Below, in pieces: positions 17,594-25,668 of a DNA stretch of 33,030 bases; the first letter of the stretch is position 1, and each line of letters begins with the position of its first letter. Below the pieces are notes generated by a model. It worked only from the letters and a program-made list of their open reading frames with translations. It was not told where the DNA came from and searched no databases. This stretch comes from an uncultured Gammaproteobacteria bacterium. GTDB lineage: Bacteria > Pseudomonadota > Gammaproteobacteria > Pseudomonadales > Azotimanducaceae. A program made the translations under genes and the position numbers. Location: positions 1 to 33,030 of the forward strand of contig CAJWNY010000032.1 of NCBI GenBank assembly GCA_913043815.1. Reading direction: 5' to 3'.

Positions 17594-17678
17594 TGTATCG
17601 TCTCTGAGTTTTGACCCACGCGGTCTTGTAATTGAAAGGGCTGCCTGCCGAGAGAGGCAACTATCACACGTAAGGCAG

Positions 17679-18371
17679 CTAGTCTTCGGCTATTTCTTTG
17701 AGGCAGTAACCTTGGCCTTGCCTAGTTTGCAAAAGCGGCCTGCCAAAGGGTCTATCTATAATACGCCTTAAATTATAGATGTGACTTCTTAGCGTATCAC
17801 TGTCGGGCGGTTCATCGCCCCAAAGCTCTCGCTCAAGTGCTGCTCGGGTAACCACCTTTGGTGATTCACGTATTAGCACATGCAAAATATTGAACAGCGT
17901 GCGCGACAGCATTAATGGCGTTTCTCCCCTTGTTACTTCCATTGTGTCGAGGTTAAGTTTTAGGTCACTGACTAGAAATTCTTTTTCTAAGTGTTGACTA
18001 CGTCTGATGACGGCATCTAATCTGGCCTTCAGTTCTGGCATATCGAACGGTTTAATAAGGTAGTCGTCTGCGCCGGAGGCAAAGCCCTTGAGCTTGTCGT
18101 CGAGCTGATCTCTGGCGGTAAGCATTATGATTGGTGTGGTCACGTTAGCGTCTTCACGTAAACGCTTACAAACAGTGAGGCCGTCTGCGCCAGGCAACAT
18201 AACGTCTAATACTATTGCGTCGTAAGTGTTGGTAACCCCAAGATGCATAGCGGTTAAGCCATCAGCGGCATAATCAACAATATAAGAGCTGGCTTCCAGA
18301 TAGGCGCCAACTGTCTCAGCTAACTCTTTATGATCCTCTACAACAAGTACAGTTTTGCTTGGTGTTTTCAC
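17679..18371 (-). CDS. OmpR/PhoB-family response regulator
   Basis: This 230-residue transcription factor has an N-terminal receiver domain with the acidic pair Glu12-Asp13, phosphorylated Asp56 (in DAIVLDVMLPG), Thr85 (in IMLTARD) and Lys107 (in YLIKPF). A winged-helix DNA-binding domain follows from about 132 to 224, ending SHIYNLRRIIDRPFGRPLLQTRQGQGYCL. The gene reads toward the photolyase with an 85-base gap, so it may drive or share a transcript with it. The only kinase gene nearby is the convergent one at 14797-16122, so the pair would be split around phrB. Tandem CTTCACG sites upstream of the NTF2-like gene have the spacing expected for this family (inference). Confidence 0.93.
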   Translation of the reverse strand: MKTPSKTVLVVEDHKELAETVGAYLEASSYIVDYAADGLTAMHLGVTNTYDAIVLDVMLPGADGLTVCKRLREDANVTTPIIMLTARDQLDDKLKGFASGADDYLIKPFDMPELKARLDAVIRRSQHLEKEFLVSDLKLNLDTMEVTRGETPLMLSRTLFNILHVLIRESPKVVTRAALERELWGDEPPDSDTLRSHIYNLRRIIDRPFGRPLLQTRQGQGYCLKEIAED

Positions 18372-18559
18372 AACTCATCCCAGTTTCAGTTCTTCTTACG
18401 ATCTTTACTACAATGGTGCATGTTTGCACTTATGGCGCGTCGAATCTAGCTCTTTACACTCTCACAATGTCGCAAACTTAGGGACTGTATTGAGCCTAGC
18501 CATGTACAAATGTTCATTCTTACTTTTATGATTTTATAGGCTGTTTAAACCGCATTTTG

Positions 18560-20515
18560 CTACTCGGGGTTTGCGCGGATAATTTTGCCCGGTGTTGCTT
18601 GCTTGTTAAGTAGAATTTGGCTGATGTCATTGCTTCTGGAAAGTTGTTTTGTTTGTCCATGTTGTAGCAGTTGGCTGCGGCTTACCGGTAATGCTGGGCA
18701 GGTGCCAGGGGACTGTCTATAAGCCAAGGCGGCTGCAAATAGCGCCTCGTTTTCATTACCCAAAAGCTGCGAGAAATCGTCTTCCACCGCGCACCCTGGT
18801 ATAGCGACGCCTTCTACCTCGTTAAGGTTTTGTGGTGAAAAACCGTCGGGGTAGTCGCCAAAACCTGCTGCGTTAATGCCCTTAAATTGTATCGAAAAAT
18901 AAGTGGTGCCGCAGTTATCTCTGGGATAAAAGCCGTAGGGTTTGCCGCAGGTCGTAGTGCCTATCTGTACCACATCTATGCCGATTCCACGCAAACCGTT
19001 AATAATGGCCTCTGAAGCTGAGCACGTGGCGCTGCTTGTCAGCACAAAGACTCTGGATAATCCCAGAGTGGGTAGGTCTGTGCCAGAAGCAAGGCTCAGA
19101 CCTACGGTTTCTTCCTCGAACAATGAAGGCTGCAGGGCCGCGCCAGTAACAGGGTTAACGTTAGGATGTTTATCATTGAATGTCGGCGTGTCAAATACTT
19201 GGTTGCGAGCGGCGGGTCCCGCGATCATATAGCTGAGTTGGTTGGCTATTATCAAATAGCCGCCGCCGTTGTAGCGAAGGTCCAATACTAAATCGTTGAT
19301 ATTGGCGGCGGCCAAATCGGTGACAGCAGTTACCAACTTTCTTTCTGCAGCTTTGATACTATGATCCATGAACTGTAGATAGCCTACTGGTCCAGTTGGT
19401 GTCGTAACGACTTTGTGTAAAGGGACAGGATCAACGGTGATGGCCGATGTAGTCATTGAAACAATGCGGCTACTCGCGGCGCCTACATCTCGCACTTCAA
19501 ATTGGTGCGTTTCTCCGGAAGTACGGGGAAATATAGCCGCATTGAGTGTCGCTGTATCTGAGCCTGATTCAACGCTCACACCATCTGCACTAATGATTTG
19601 TGTGCCTCGCTTTAGGTTTACGGCCGGGCTAGAGGCTGAGCCATTGGCCTCCACGAAAGCGACGACTACGGAACGTGGAATTGATGAGCTTTTTAGAATA
19701 AATTCTGCCCCGTAGCCAAAGGATGCCCCAGAAGAAGTAAACAGATTCCATTCTTCGGTGTCGTATGTGAAGTGAAAGCGGTCTTTATCCGCACCTGAAG
19801 GCGTTTTAGCAGAAGTTCGCATTAGTCCAAAATATTCTTTCACGTCCTGATTTGAGTTAGCGTTGTCGAGTGGATTTACATCTTCAATTTCGTCGTACCA
19901 CAAGTACGAGTCGTTGCTCCAAGAGCGAAGAAAGTTATTCTGGTCTGCAAAAGCACCTTGTATATCTGGGAACGGATTGCCCGAGCTAGAGTCCGTGCCG
20001 GATCTTGGTAGGCCGCATCGGTTGGCAAAATTGCTTGCAGGCTCAAAAAATGTACTACTCACCACAGCTATGCTTAGCCTGCGTGTTGATGATGCAATGC
20101 CATCTGAAGCCTGCACGCTAACCTGATAAATATTGTCGGCATTAGCATCAAGGGGCCTTTTAAAGCTCGGTGTACTCCTGAATGACAGTGATCCTCTGCT
20201 CGAGATATCGAACAAAGCCGCATCAAGGCCTAGAATATCAAAGATAATGCTTTGGCCCTGCGCGTCGGTAGCGGTCACGGTTGTCACAGAGCGCGAGCCT
20301 TCGATAATCGATAATTCACCTGGGTCAGAAATAGTTGGGGGCGTGTTTACCGAACTAACATTCGCCGGCGAACTTGCTGAGCCGCCACCACCGCCGCAAG
20401 AAACCAAAAGCAGAGCTGCAATCATCATGATAGATAGTTGTAATAGCGCGCTTGTTTTTTTTGATGCCTGAGGCGCGAGGCCAATTAATCGAATGCTAGC
20501 GGCTAGATTTTGCAT
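18560..20515 (-). CDS. S41 (C-terminal processing) peptidase lipoprotein with cadherin-like domain
   Basis: This protein of about 651 residues has a signal peptide ending LLLVSC (Cys40) followed by a Gly/Ser-rich linker, so it is probably an outer-membrane lipoprotein. A cadherin-like bacterial domain (about 57-151, opening NTPPTISDP) precedes a cap region with SYLWYDEIEDVNP, a PDZ-like segment (about 275-345) and the S41 core. DLVLDLRYNGGG is at about 408-419, the catalytic serine lies in TCSASE (about 499-501), and the lysine lies in CGKPYGF (about 525). It probably cleaves periplasmic or surface proteins. Start choice is uncertain: ATG 20515 is used here. GTG 20521 has a well-spaced GGAGAAG, and a TTG at 20590 would put an unlikely charged 25 residues before the signal. 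It is divergent from the Coq4-like gene. Confidence 0.88.
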   Translation of the reverse strand: MQNLAASIRLIGLAPQASKKTSALLQLSIMMIAALLLVSCGGGGGSASSPANVSSVNTPPTISDPGELSIIEGSRSVTTVTATDAQGQSIIFDILGLDAALFDISSRGSLSFRSTPSFKRPLDANADNIYQVSVQASDGIASSTRRLSIAVVSSTFFEPASNFANRCGLPRSGTDSSSGNPFPDIQGAFADQNNFLRSWSNDSYLWYDEIEDVNPLDNANSNQDVKEYFGLMRTSAKTPSGADKDRFHFTYDTEEWNLFTSSGASFGYGAEFILKSSSIPRSVVVAFVEANGSASSPAVNLKRGTQIISADGVSVESGSDTATLNAAIFPRTSGETHQFEVRDVGAASSRIVSMTTSAITVDPVPLHKVVTTPTGPVGYLQFMDHSIKAAERKLVTAVTDLAAANINDLVLDLRYNGGGYLIIANQLSYMIAGPAARNQVFDTPTFNDKHPNVNPVTGAALQPSLFEEETVGLSLASGTDLPTLGLSRVFVLTSSATCSASEAIINGLRGIGIDVVQIGTTTCGKPYGFYPRDNCGTTYFSIQFKGINAAGFGDYPDGFSPQNLNEVEGVAIPGCAVEDDFSQLLGNENEALFAAALAYRQSPGTCPALPVSRSQLLQHGQTKQLSRSNDISQILLNKQATPGKIIRANPE

Positions 20516-20732
20516 GTTCACTACATGTCTTCTCCGTTTAAACTCGAAGAATGCGACGCGAGAAGTATGAGAATTCCTGAGTCGGTTCAATCGACCTTCA
20601 GCTTAAGGATCTAGGGTTAAGTGGATCGTATAATATCCTCTTAAATCCTGTTTTTGCGACTAAAGTCTATAAATCTTGTGTTGACGCCACCATTATCGGA
20701 AAATCGGGCCTTATTAAGGTGACGGTAAATTG

Positions 20733-21677
20733 ATGCAAAAACATATTGAGCAATTACAAAAATATTCAGTGCAACCTGACTTAGGCCTTTTGTATAAAGG
20801 TGTAAGGGGCGCGGCGCAGGGAGATCCTGAAGATCAGGCCTTAGTTTGTGGCGCAATGATTTGGGCGGCTTTTGCCTCGCCTGCCGGTATTCCGCTTGTT
20901 TTTGATACAATTGCGGATGCACAACTTGGTAGGGCATTGTCACAGGGTAATTGTAATGTACCATGCACAAGATTAGCGGATGAGTTTTGGCAGGCTTTTG
21001 CTGCAACGATAGAAGGCCCAGAAGGCGGCTATGATGCGACTTCTATAACCGTCGCGGTTGCGTCGCTAGGTAGCGTACTTGACCCAGATTACATTGGCTT
21101 TTCGGAAGCAGCTGCAAAAGCACACCCTGGTGCTGATTCGCCAACTGAAAAAGCAGTGCCCCCTTTGCTGGCGCTTAAAACGCTTGAAGTTTTACCCAAA
21201 GGCAGTCTAGGTCGAGACTTATATAGCATGTGGGTAGATAACGGATTTGATCCTGAAGTATTAGACCGGCAAGCGATTGGGCTAGATCAAATGAGTCCGG
21301 CATTGCGTTATCTAAATACGCGGATTTTGCAGATGCACGATGTTTGGCATTTAGTAGGTGGATATGAGACCACCAGCTTGCACGAAATCGCAATTTCTTC
21401 TTTTCAGTTAGCTCAATTTGGCCACAATTATTCAGCCATGTTTTTGGCAACTGCGGCGACTATGAGTCATATACGCACGTCCCAAGGTTTCGGTTTGCTT
21501 ATGCAAAACCTTGCTGAGTCTTGGCAACATGGACAGGAGATGCCCTCATTTATGGCCATTGAGTGGGAAGACCACTGGCATAAAGACATCGATACTGTGC
21601 GCAGCGAATTGGGGATTACAGCTTTTAGAGGCAGTTTCCCCGCAGATTTACTTGAGCAACTTGCTGCAGTTGCTTAG
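20733..21677 (+). CDS. Coq4-family ubiquinone biosynthesis protein
   Basis: This 314-residue protein carries the Coq4 metal motif HDxxHx11E: His202-Asp203, His206 and Glu218 in MHDVWHLVGGYETTSLHE (about 201-218). The flanking SFQLAQFGHN and SPALRYLNTRIL are also typical. Coq4 proteins take part in ubiquinone biosynthesis; the eukaryotic protein has been linked to oxidative decarboxylation at ring carbon C1. This version has about 70 residues more than the usual 230-250, as an N-terminal extension of no recognised domain. The ATG at 20733 is preferred over an adjacent in-frame TTG at 20730; AAGGT lies about 12 bases upstream. A Coq4 homologue is not part of the standard E. coli-type pathway, so it may supplement or replace a step here, or act on another hydrophobic ring compound. 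Confidence 0.85.
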   Translation: MQKHIEQLQKYSVQPDLGLLYKGVRGAAQGDPEDQALVCGAMIWAAFASPAGIPLVFDTIADAQLGRALSQGNCNVPCTRLADEFWQAFAATIEGPEGGYDATSITVAVASLGSVLDPDYIGFSEAAAKAHPGADSPTEKAVPPLLALKTLEVLPKGSLGRDLYSMWVDNGFDPEVLDRQAIGLDQMSPALRYLNTRILQMHDVWHLVGGYETTSLHEIAISSFQLAQFGHNYSAMFLATAATMSHIRTSQGFGLLMQNLAESWQHGQEMPSFMAIEWEDHWHKDIDTVRSELGITAFRGSFPADLLEQLAAVA

Positions 21678-21720
21678 CATGTCGGTTTTTTAAAATCTTG
21701 ATAACCAAAGAGTTAGCTAA

Positions 21721-22425
21721 ATGCCCGAAATTCTGGCGTTCAGATATTTTGATGTCACGGTGATTCGCTCTGACCGTCGGCGCAGCGCTACGTTCAGGGT
21801 GGATCAGTCAGGGGTGTCGTTCAGAGTACCTAAAGAAATCGGTCAACAAAAAATTGTTGAATTGGTAGAAAAGAAGACGGCTTGGATTAGAAAGAAACTT
21901 GAATATGAAGCTTCGCTTACGCCACCTGTACGGGTGGGTTTTGAAAGCGGTGACCCAATACCCTACTTAGGTAAATCGTATAAGCTAAAAGTGCAGGTTG
22001 GTGATTACCCGCAGGTAGAGATGGTAGGTCAAGATATATCGGTGAGCGTAGTCGCGAAGCATCTAACTAATCCACCATACATACGTTCGGTATTAGAGCG
22101 TTGGTTTTTGGATGAAGCTGCCATTCTACTTTCGCAGCGTTTAGATTTTTTTGCGCCTCTAGTTGGCGTTCGTCCGACAGGTATTCAGGTTAAAGCCTAT
22201 AAGGCGCGCTGGGGCAGTTGTAAGATGGACGGGCAAATCCAATTTAACTGGCGCCTTATTCACGGGCCGGTAGATGTTTTGGATTACGTGGTGGTTCATG
22301 AGTTGTGTCATATGCTTCAGCACAACCATAGTGCGGCGTATTGGTCCGAGGTGGCGCGCGTGATGCCAGATTATAAAGTTAGACGTAAGTGGCTGTCGGA
22401 AAATGGCAATTCGTTGACGATCTGA
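21721..22425 (+). CDS. YgjP-like metallopeptidase-domain protein (DUF45)
   Basis: This 234-residue predicted zinc protein of the DUF45/SprT-like group has no signal peptide. Residues 14-66 include RRSATFRVDQSGVSFRVP and KTAWIRKKL, the usual N-terminal pattern. The zinc motif is HELCHMLQHNHSAAYW, giving HExxHxxxxxH with His193, Glu194, His197 and His203. KARWGSCKMDGQIQFNWRLI (161-180) is the conserved strand before it. Length is normal for YgjP proteins. The physiological substrate of this family is not established. The GNAT gene follows after 54 bases on the same strand. Confidence 0.9.
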   Translation: MPEILAFRYFDVTVIRSDRRRSATFRVDQSGVSFRVPKEIGQQKIVELVEKKTAWIRKKLEYEASLTPPVRVGFESGDPIPYLGKSYKLKVQVGDYPQVEMVGQDISVSVVAKHLTNPPYIRSVLERWFLDEAAILLSQRLDFFAPLVGVRPTGIQVKAYKARWGSCKMDGQIQFNWRLIHGPVDVLDYVVVHELCHMLQHNHSAAYWSEVARVMPDYKVRRKWLSENGNSLTI

Positions 22426-22479
22426 TTGAACCCGCGGACATTTTTTTCAACTATAAAGATAATATTAAGGACCTTAAGA

Positions 22480-23079
22480 ATGAATGATAACCCGCCAGCG
22501 GTAACGGTGGTTTCTATGGAGCAGCGCGGTGTGGCGCTGAACACTATTGTGGCGGCCTTTGCGGCAGACCCCTTAGTTCGTTGGATATTCCCCCAAGCAG
22601 ATATTTATCTAACCCATGCAGCGCAGCTCTACGGCAATTTTGGTGGCGCTTCTTTTGACTCAGGTGCAGCGTTTGAGATAGATAATTATGCGGGCGTTGC
22701 GCTTTGGGTGCCGCCTGGAGCTGATGACCATTCTGACGAAGGTGGGGGCATTTCCGAATTGTTGACAAGGACCGTTGCGGAAGAACTTAGGGAAGAGGTA
22801 GGCAGCGTTTTAGGTGAAATGGAGGCCTATCATCCTAGTGAGCCTTGTTGGTATCTGCCTCTAATCGGCGTTGACCCGTGCCACCAAGGGCGTGGGCTGG
22901 GTGGGCAGTTAATGAAATATGCGCTTGCAAAATGTGATGAACAAGGCCAGCCTGCCTACTTGGAATCTTCCAATCCGGCTAATATTTCGTTGTACGAGCG
23001 GCATGGTTTTGAGGTGATGGGTAAAATCCAAACGACAACGTCGCCGGCTGTTCACCCCATGTATCGACCTGCGCATTAG
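22480..23079 (+). CDS. GNAT-family N-acetyltransferase
   Basis: This 199-residue acetyl-CoA-dependent transferase has the acetyl-CoA loop HQGRGLGGQL (135-144) after the strand LPLIGVDP, and a C-terminal ESSNPANISLYERHGFEVMG, typical of motif B of the fold. Tyr in SLYERHGF is the usual general-acid position. An internal region (81-91, DDHSDEGGG) suits the subset annotated as Eis-like or arylalkylamine-type without naming a substrate. I chose the ATG at 22480, preceded by AAGGA; an in-frame TTG at 22426 touching the previous stop adds 18 residues with no family similarity. It converges on the DUF1993 gene. Confidence 0.88.
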   Translation: MNDNPPAVTVVSMEQRGVALNTIVAAFAADPLVRWIFPQADIYLTHAAQLYGNFGGASFDSGAAFEIDNYAGVALWVPPGADDHSDEGGGISELLTRTVAEELREEVGSVLGEMEAYHPSEPCWYLPLIGVDPCHQGRGLGGQLMKYALAKCDEQGQPAYLESSNPANISLYERHGFEVMGKIQTTTSPAVHPMYRPAH

Positions 23080-23127
23080 GGCTTGGCATATTTCTAACAA
23101 TGCTAAGCAATGTTTACAGGTGGACTT

Positions 23128-23152
23128 GGGCACACTTGAAAAAAGTGGGCCC
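23128..23152. other. Hairpin between convergent GNAT and DUF1993 genes
   Basis: GGGCACACTT (23128-23137), loop GAAAA and AAGTGGGCCC (23143-23152) pair with one A-G mismatch. AGGT and ACCT outside can extend the stem past an internal loop. There is no T-run on either side, so a classical intrinsic terminator is not proven. Its position between 3' ends suggests transcript-end protection or bidirectional termination. Confidence 0.4.
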
Positions 23153-23246
23153 ACCTAATCATTAGAAGCCGTTGTATTAGATTGCTGGCATTAAAACGCG
23201 CAGCAATCTGAGGGCAACTGAAGCCGGCATAAAAGTAGTGTAAAAG

Positions 23247-23768
23247 CTAAATTCCAATCCGCATCTGACCCAAGAAATTCATCTTACCGAGAGGTGCGCC
23301 TTGCACGCGTAAAATGTCGTATGCAGTAGTTGCATGAAAATATAGGTTCGGCAGAGCAAAGGATTGAATGAAGTTTTCGCAAGTAAACGGGATTTCGGTT
23401 TTGCCCATTTTAAACACAACGGTACCGCCGTTAAGATCGTTAATACTTGCAGGATTTAGGGCTCTAAGAGCATCAATGCTTCGCTGCGTCAATGCCAGCA
23501 GACCCGCGTAATCCATTTGCTCGTAGCCACTGGGTGGGCCAAATTCGCCGCTCTGCACGCCGTTGATCGCACCCAAAGAATGGTGGGTGACGCAGACAAT
23601 TTGAAAATGAAAACTGGCCATATCTGGATGCAAGGTGGTTGCAACAACGTCATTTAGGTTTATGTTGTTGTCAGCACAGTGCTGTTGGCCAACTTGCATA
23701 ATTCCCAATGTCGCTTCGGTCATTTGCAGAAAAGATCCAACGCTTAAATCGTATAAAGATGTAGACAT
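23247..23768 (-). CDS. DUF1993 family protein
   Basis: This 173-residue cytoplasmic protein opens with SLYDLSVGSFLQMTEATLGIM and contains HPDMASFHFQIVCVTHHSLGAINGV and LPNLYFHATTAYDILRVQGAPLGKMNFLG, the hallmarks of DUF1993, a helical family related to DinB/YfiT-like bundles. Several histidines (in SFHFQ, VTHHS and YFHATTAYDI) could form a metal site, by analogy with DinB-like proteins. Function is not established. A good GGAGC Shine-Dalgarno (23773-23777 on the plus strand) precedes the ATG. It is divergent from the amidohydrolase with a gap of 112 bases. Confidence 0.88.
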   Translation of the reverse strand: MSTSLYDLSVGSFLQMTEATLGIMQVGQQHCADNNINLNDVVATTLHPDMASFHFQIVCVTHHSLGAINGVQSGEFGPPSGYEQMDYAGLLALTQRSIDALRALNPASINDLNGGTVVFKMGKTEIPFTCENFIQSFALPNLYFHATTAYDILRVQGAPLGKMNFLGQMRIGI

Positions 23769-23880
23769 AGTAAGCTCCTATTTTTTTTCAAGATTAGCAG
23801 TACATTGTGAGTTCGTGAAAAGCCTTGGTAAAGATTTTTTGCAAGCCGTCATTATGCGGAGTAAATCTATAGGGGAAAAT

Positions 23881-25605
23881 ATGAGAAATTTCGCTTCAGT
23901 CGTTTCCGCTGGGCTTTTATTGTCTGGTTTAAGCTCTTTAATCTCCGCTGATGAGGCGCAGTCCGTTTCAATTAAAGCCGATGTAGCTTTTTACGGCAAA
24001 AATATCCTGACTTTTTCTAGCCAGCCTTTGCCCACTAATTTTGTCGCAATTAAGGGTGAAAAGATCGTTTTCGTTGGTCTGCGTAAAAATTGGCAGGGGG
24101 ATGCAGAAATTGTTGTGGACTTACAAAACCAAGCCCTGCTGCCGGGCTTTATTGATGCTCATGGGCATATTTCGTTTCACGCTCGAGTGGCGAGTATGGC
24201 CAATGTGGCATCACCCCCTGTTGGCCCTGCCAAAAACATTTCCGATCTAGTCCAAGAGTTGAAAAACTACGCAGACAGTAAAGAATTAGTAAAAGGCCAA
24301 TGGATTATTGGTATGGGTTACGACGACTCATTGTTAAAAGAGCAGCGTCATCCCACTAAAGATGATTTGGATAAAGTGTCAAGTACGCATCCCATTATGC
24401 TGATGCACGTTTCAGGGCACTTGGCCGCGGTGAATTCCAAGGCGTTGGAAGTTGCAAAAATTGACGCGGCGTCTAAAAACCCTGCCGGTGGTATAATCAG
24501 GCGATACTCAGGCACGAGTGAACCGAATGGCGTGCTAGAAGAGTCTGCGACCTATGCGGTGAGAAAATATATGACCGCCAGCAATCAACCTTTTGAGGAA
24601 ATTCATCGCGGTATATTAGATTATGCCCGCTATGGCATCACTACAGCACAGGACGGAGCGGCCTCGCCCCAAGTAGTGCAATTGCTGCAAGCTTCGGCAG
24701 CGTATCGAGAATTCCCTATTGACGTGATAGCGTATCAGCGTGTCGATGAAAGCTACATAAAAGATTCAACTTTAGCCCTGCCCACTCTCGCGCCATATGA
24801 GAATGGTTTTCGCGTTGGTGGTGTAAAAATGACCTTGGACGGTTCTCCTCAGGGTAAAACAGCTTATCTGACTAAACCTTACGAAGTTCAACCTTACGGC
24901 CAAACTGCCGATTATCGGGGTTATCCAATTATGCCAGCGGCGTCTGTGGATGCGTTGTTTGATAAATTTATCCGTGCTGAGATACCTATCCTTGCACACG
25001 CTAATGGCGACGCCGCGGCGGATTTTTTTATTCAAGCCCTTTCTAAAAGCTTAAAGGGTAAAAATTCAAAGGATCATCGAAGTGTGATGATTCACGCCCA
25101 AACTGTGCGCGATGACCAGCTGAATAGCTTGGCGGCAATGCATGTCATCCCTTCTTATTTTTCCGCGCATACTTTTTACTGGGGCGATTGGCATAGAGAT
25201 TCAGTGCTCGGTTTAGAGCGTGGAAGCCGCATAAGTCCAACTGCGAGCAGTCTGCAAAAAGGCATTACTTTTACCTTACATAATGATGCACCCATTGTTC
25301 CCCCAGATATAATGCGTTTAGTTTGGGCTACAAGTAACAGGCTTACACGTAGTGGTCAGGTGTTAGGCCCAGATGAGCGCATATCCGTGGAGGATGCTTT
25401 GAAAGCGGTAACAGTGAACGCAGCGTACCAATACTTTGAGGAGGATCGTAAAGGTTCCATTGAGGTGGGCAAGCAGGCGGATTTTGTGGTGTTGTCAGCG
25501 AACCCTTTGAGAGTCGCGAAAGAGGAATTGCTAAACATTAAAGTACAACGAACAATCGCTCGTGGCGTGACGATTTTTTCTGCAGAAAATATTTTAGCCG
25601 ATTAA
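23881..25605 (+). CDS. YtcJ-like amidohydrolase (metal-dependent), exported
   Basis: This 574-residue amidohydrolase family 3 member has a likely Sec signal peptide (1 to about 23, ending LISA before DEAQ), so it should act in the periplasm. The metal-binding HxH is His94/His96 in LLPGFIDAHGHISFH. Later motifs are MTLDGSPQGKTAYL, ILAHANGDAAAD, VMIHAQTV and FTLHNDAPIVPPDIMRLVW, which is the usual YtcJ order, and a C-terminal KGSIEVGKQADFVVLS closing strand. The ATG at 23881 has AGGGG about six bases upstream; upstream in-frame starts would overlap the divergent DUF1993 gene. Family members are mostly uncharacterised hydrolases of amide or N-acyl compounds. An AGCS symporter gene lies 63 bases downstream, which hints at amide hydrolysis followed by amino acid uptake (inference). 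Confidence 0.92.
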   Translation: MRNFASVVSAGLLLSGLSSLISADEAQSVSIKADVAFYGKNILTFSSQPLPTNFVAIKGEKIVFVGLRKNWQGDAEIVVDLQNQALLPGFIDAHGHISFHARVASMANVASPPVGPAKNISDLVQELKNYADSKELVKGQWIIGMGYDDSLLKEQRHPTKDDLDKVSSTHPIMLMHVSGHLAAVNSKALEVAKIDAASKNPAGGIIRRYSGTSEPNGVLEESATYAVRKYMTASNQPFEEIHRGILDYARYGITTAQDGAASPQVVQLLQASAAYREFPIDVIAYQRVDESYIKDSTLALPTLAPYENGFRVGGVKMTLDGSPQGKTAYLTKPYEVQPYGQTADYRGYPIMPAASVDALFDKFIRAEIPILAHANGDAAADFFIQALSKSLKGKNSKDHRSVMIHAQTVRDDQLNSLAAMHVIPSYFSAHTFYWGDWHRDSVLGLERGSRISPTASSLQKGITFTLHNDAPIVPPDIMRLVWATSNRLTRSGQVLGPDERISVEDALKAVTVNAAYQYFEEDRKGSIEVGKQADFVVLSANPLRVAKEELLNIKVQRTIARGVTIFSAENILAD

Positions 25606-25668
25606 TTTTCTAGGACCTAACTAAGATCCAAGTTGATCAAAACTAATAAGATGAAGTGAGCGCATCGT

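Noticed and set aside
20629..20634. TATAAT in the S41 - Coq4 divergent region as a promoter
   Set aside because: No acceptable -35 box at 16-18 bases on either strand.
22426..22479. TTG start giving 18 extra residues to the GNAT protein
   Set aside because: No ribosome binding site is evident, and the residues have no similarity to the fold; ATG 22480 is preceded by AAGGA.
23635..23880. In-frame extension of the amidohydrolase upstream of the ATG at 23881
   Set aside because: It would overlap the divergent DUF1993 gene and bury the signal peptide; AGGGG just before 23881 supports the shorter form.
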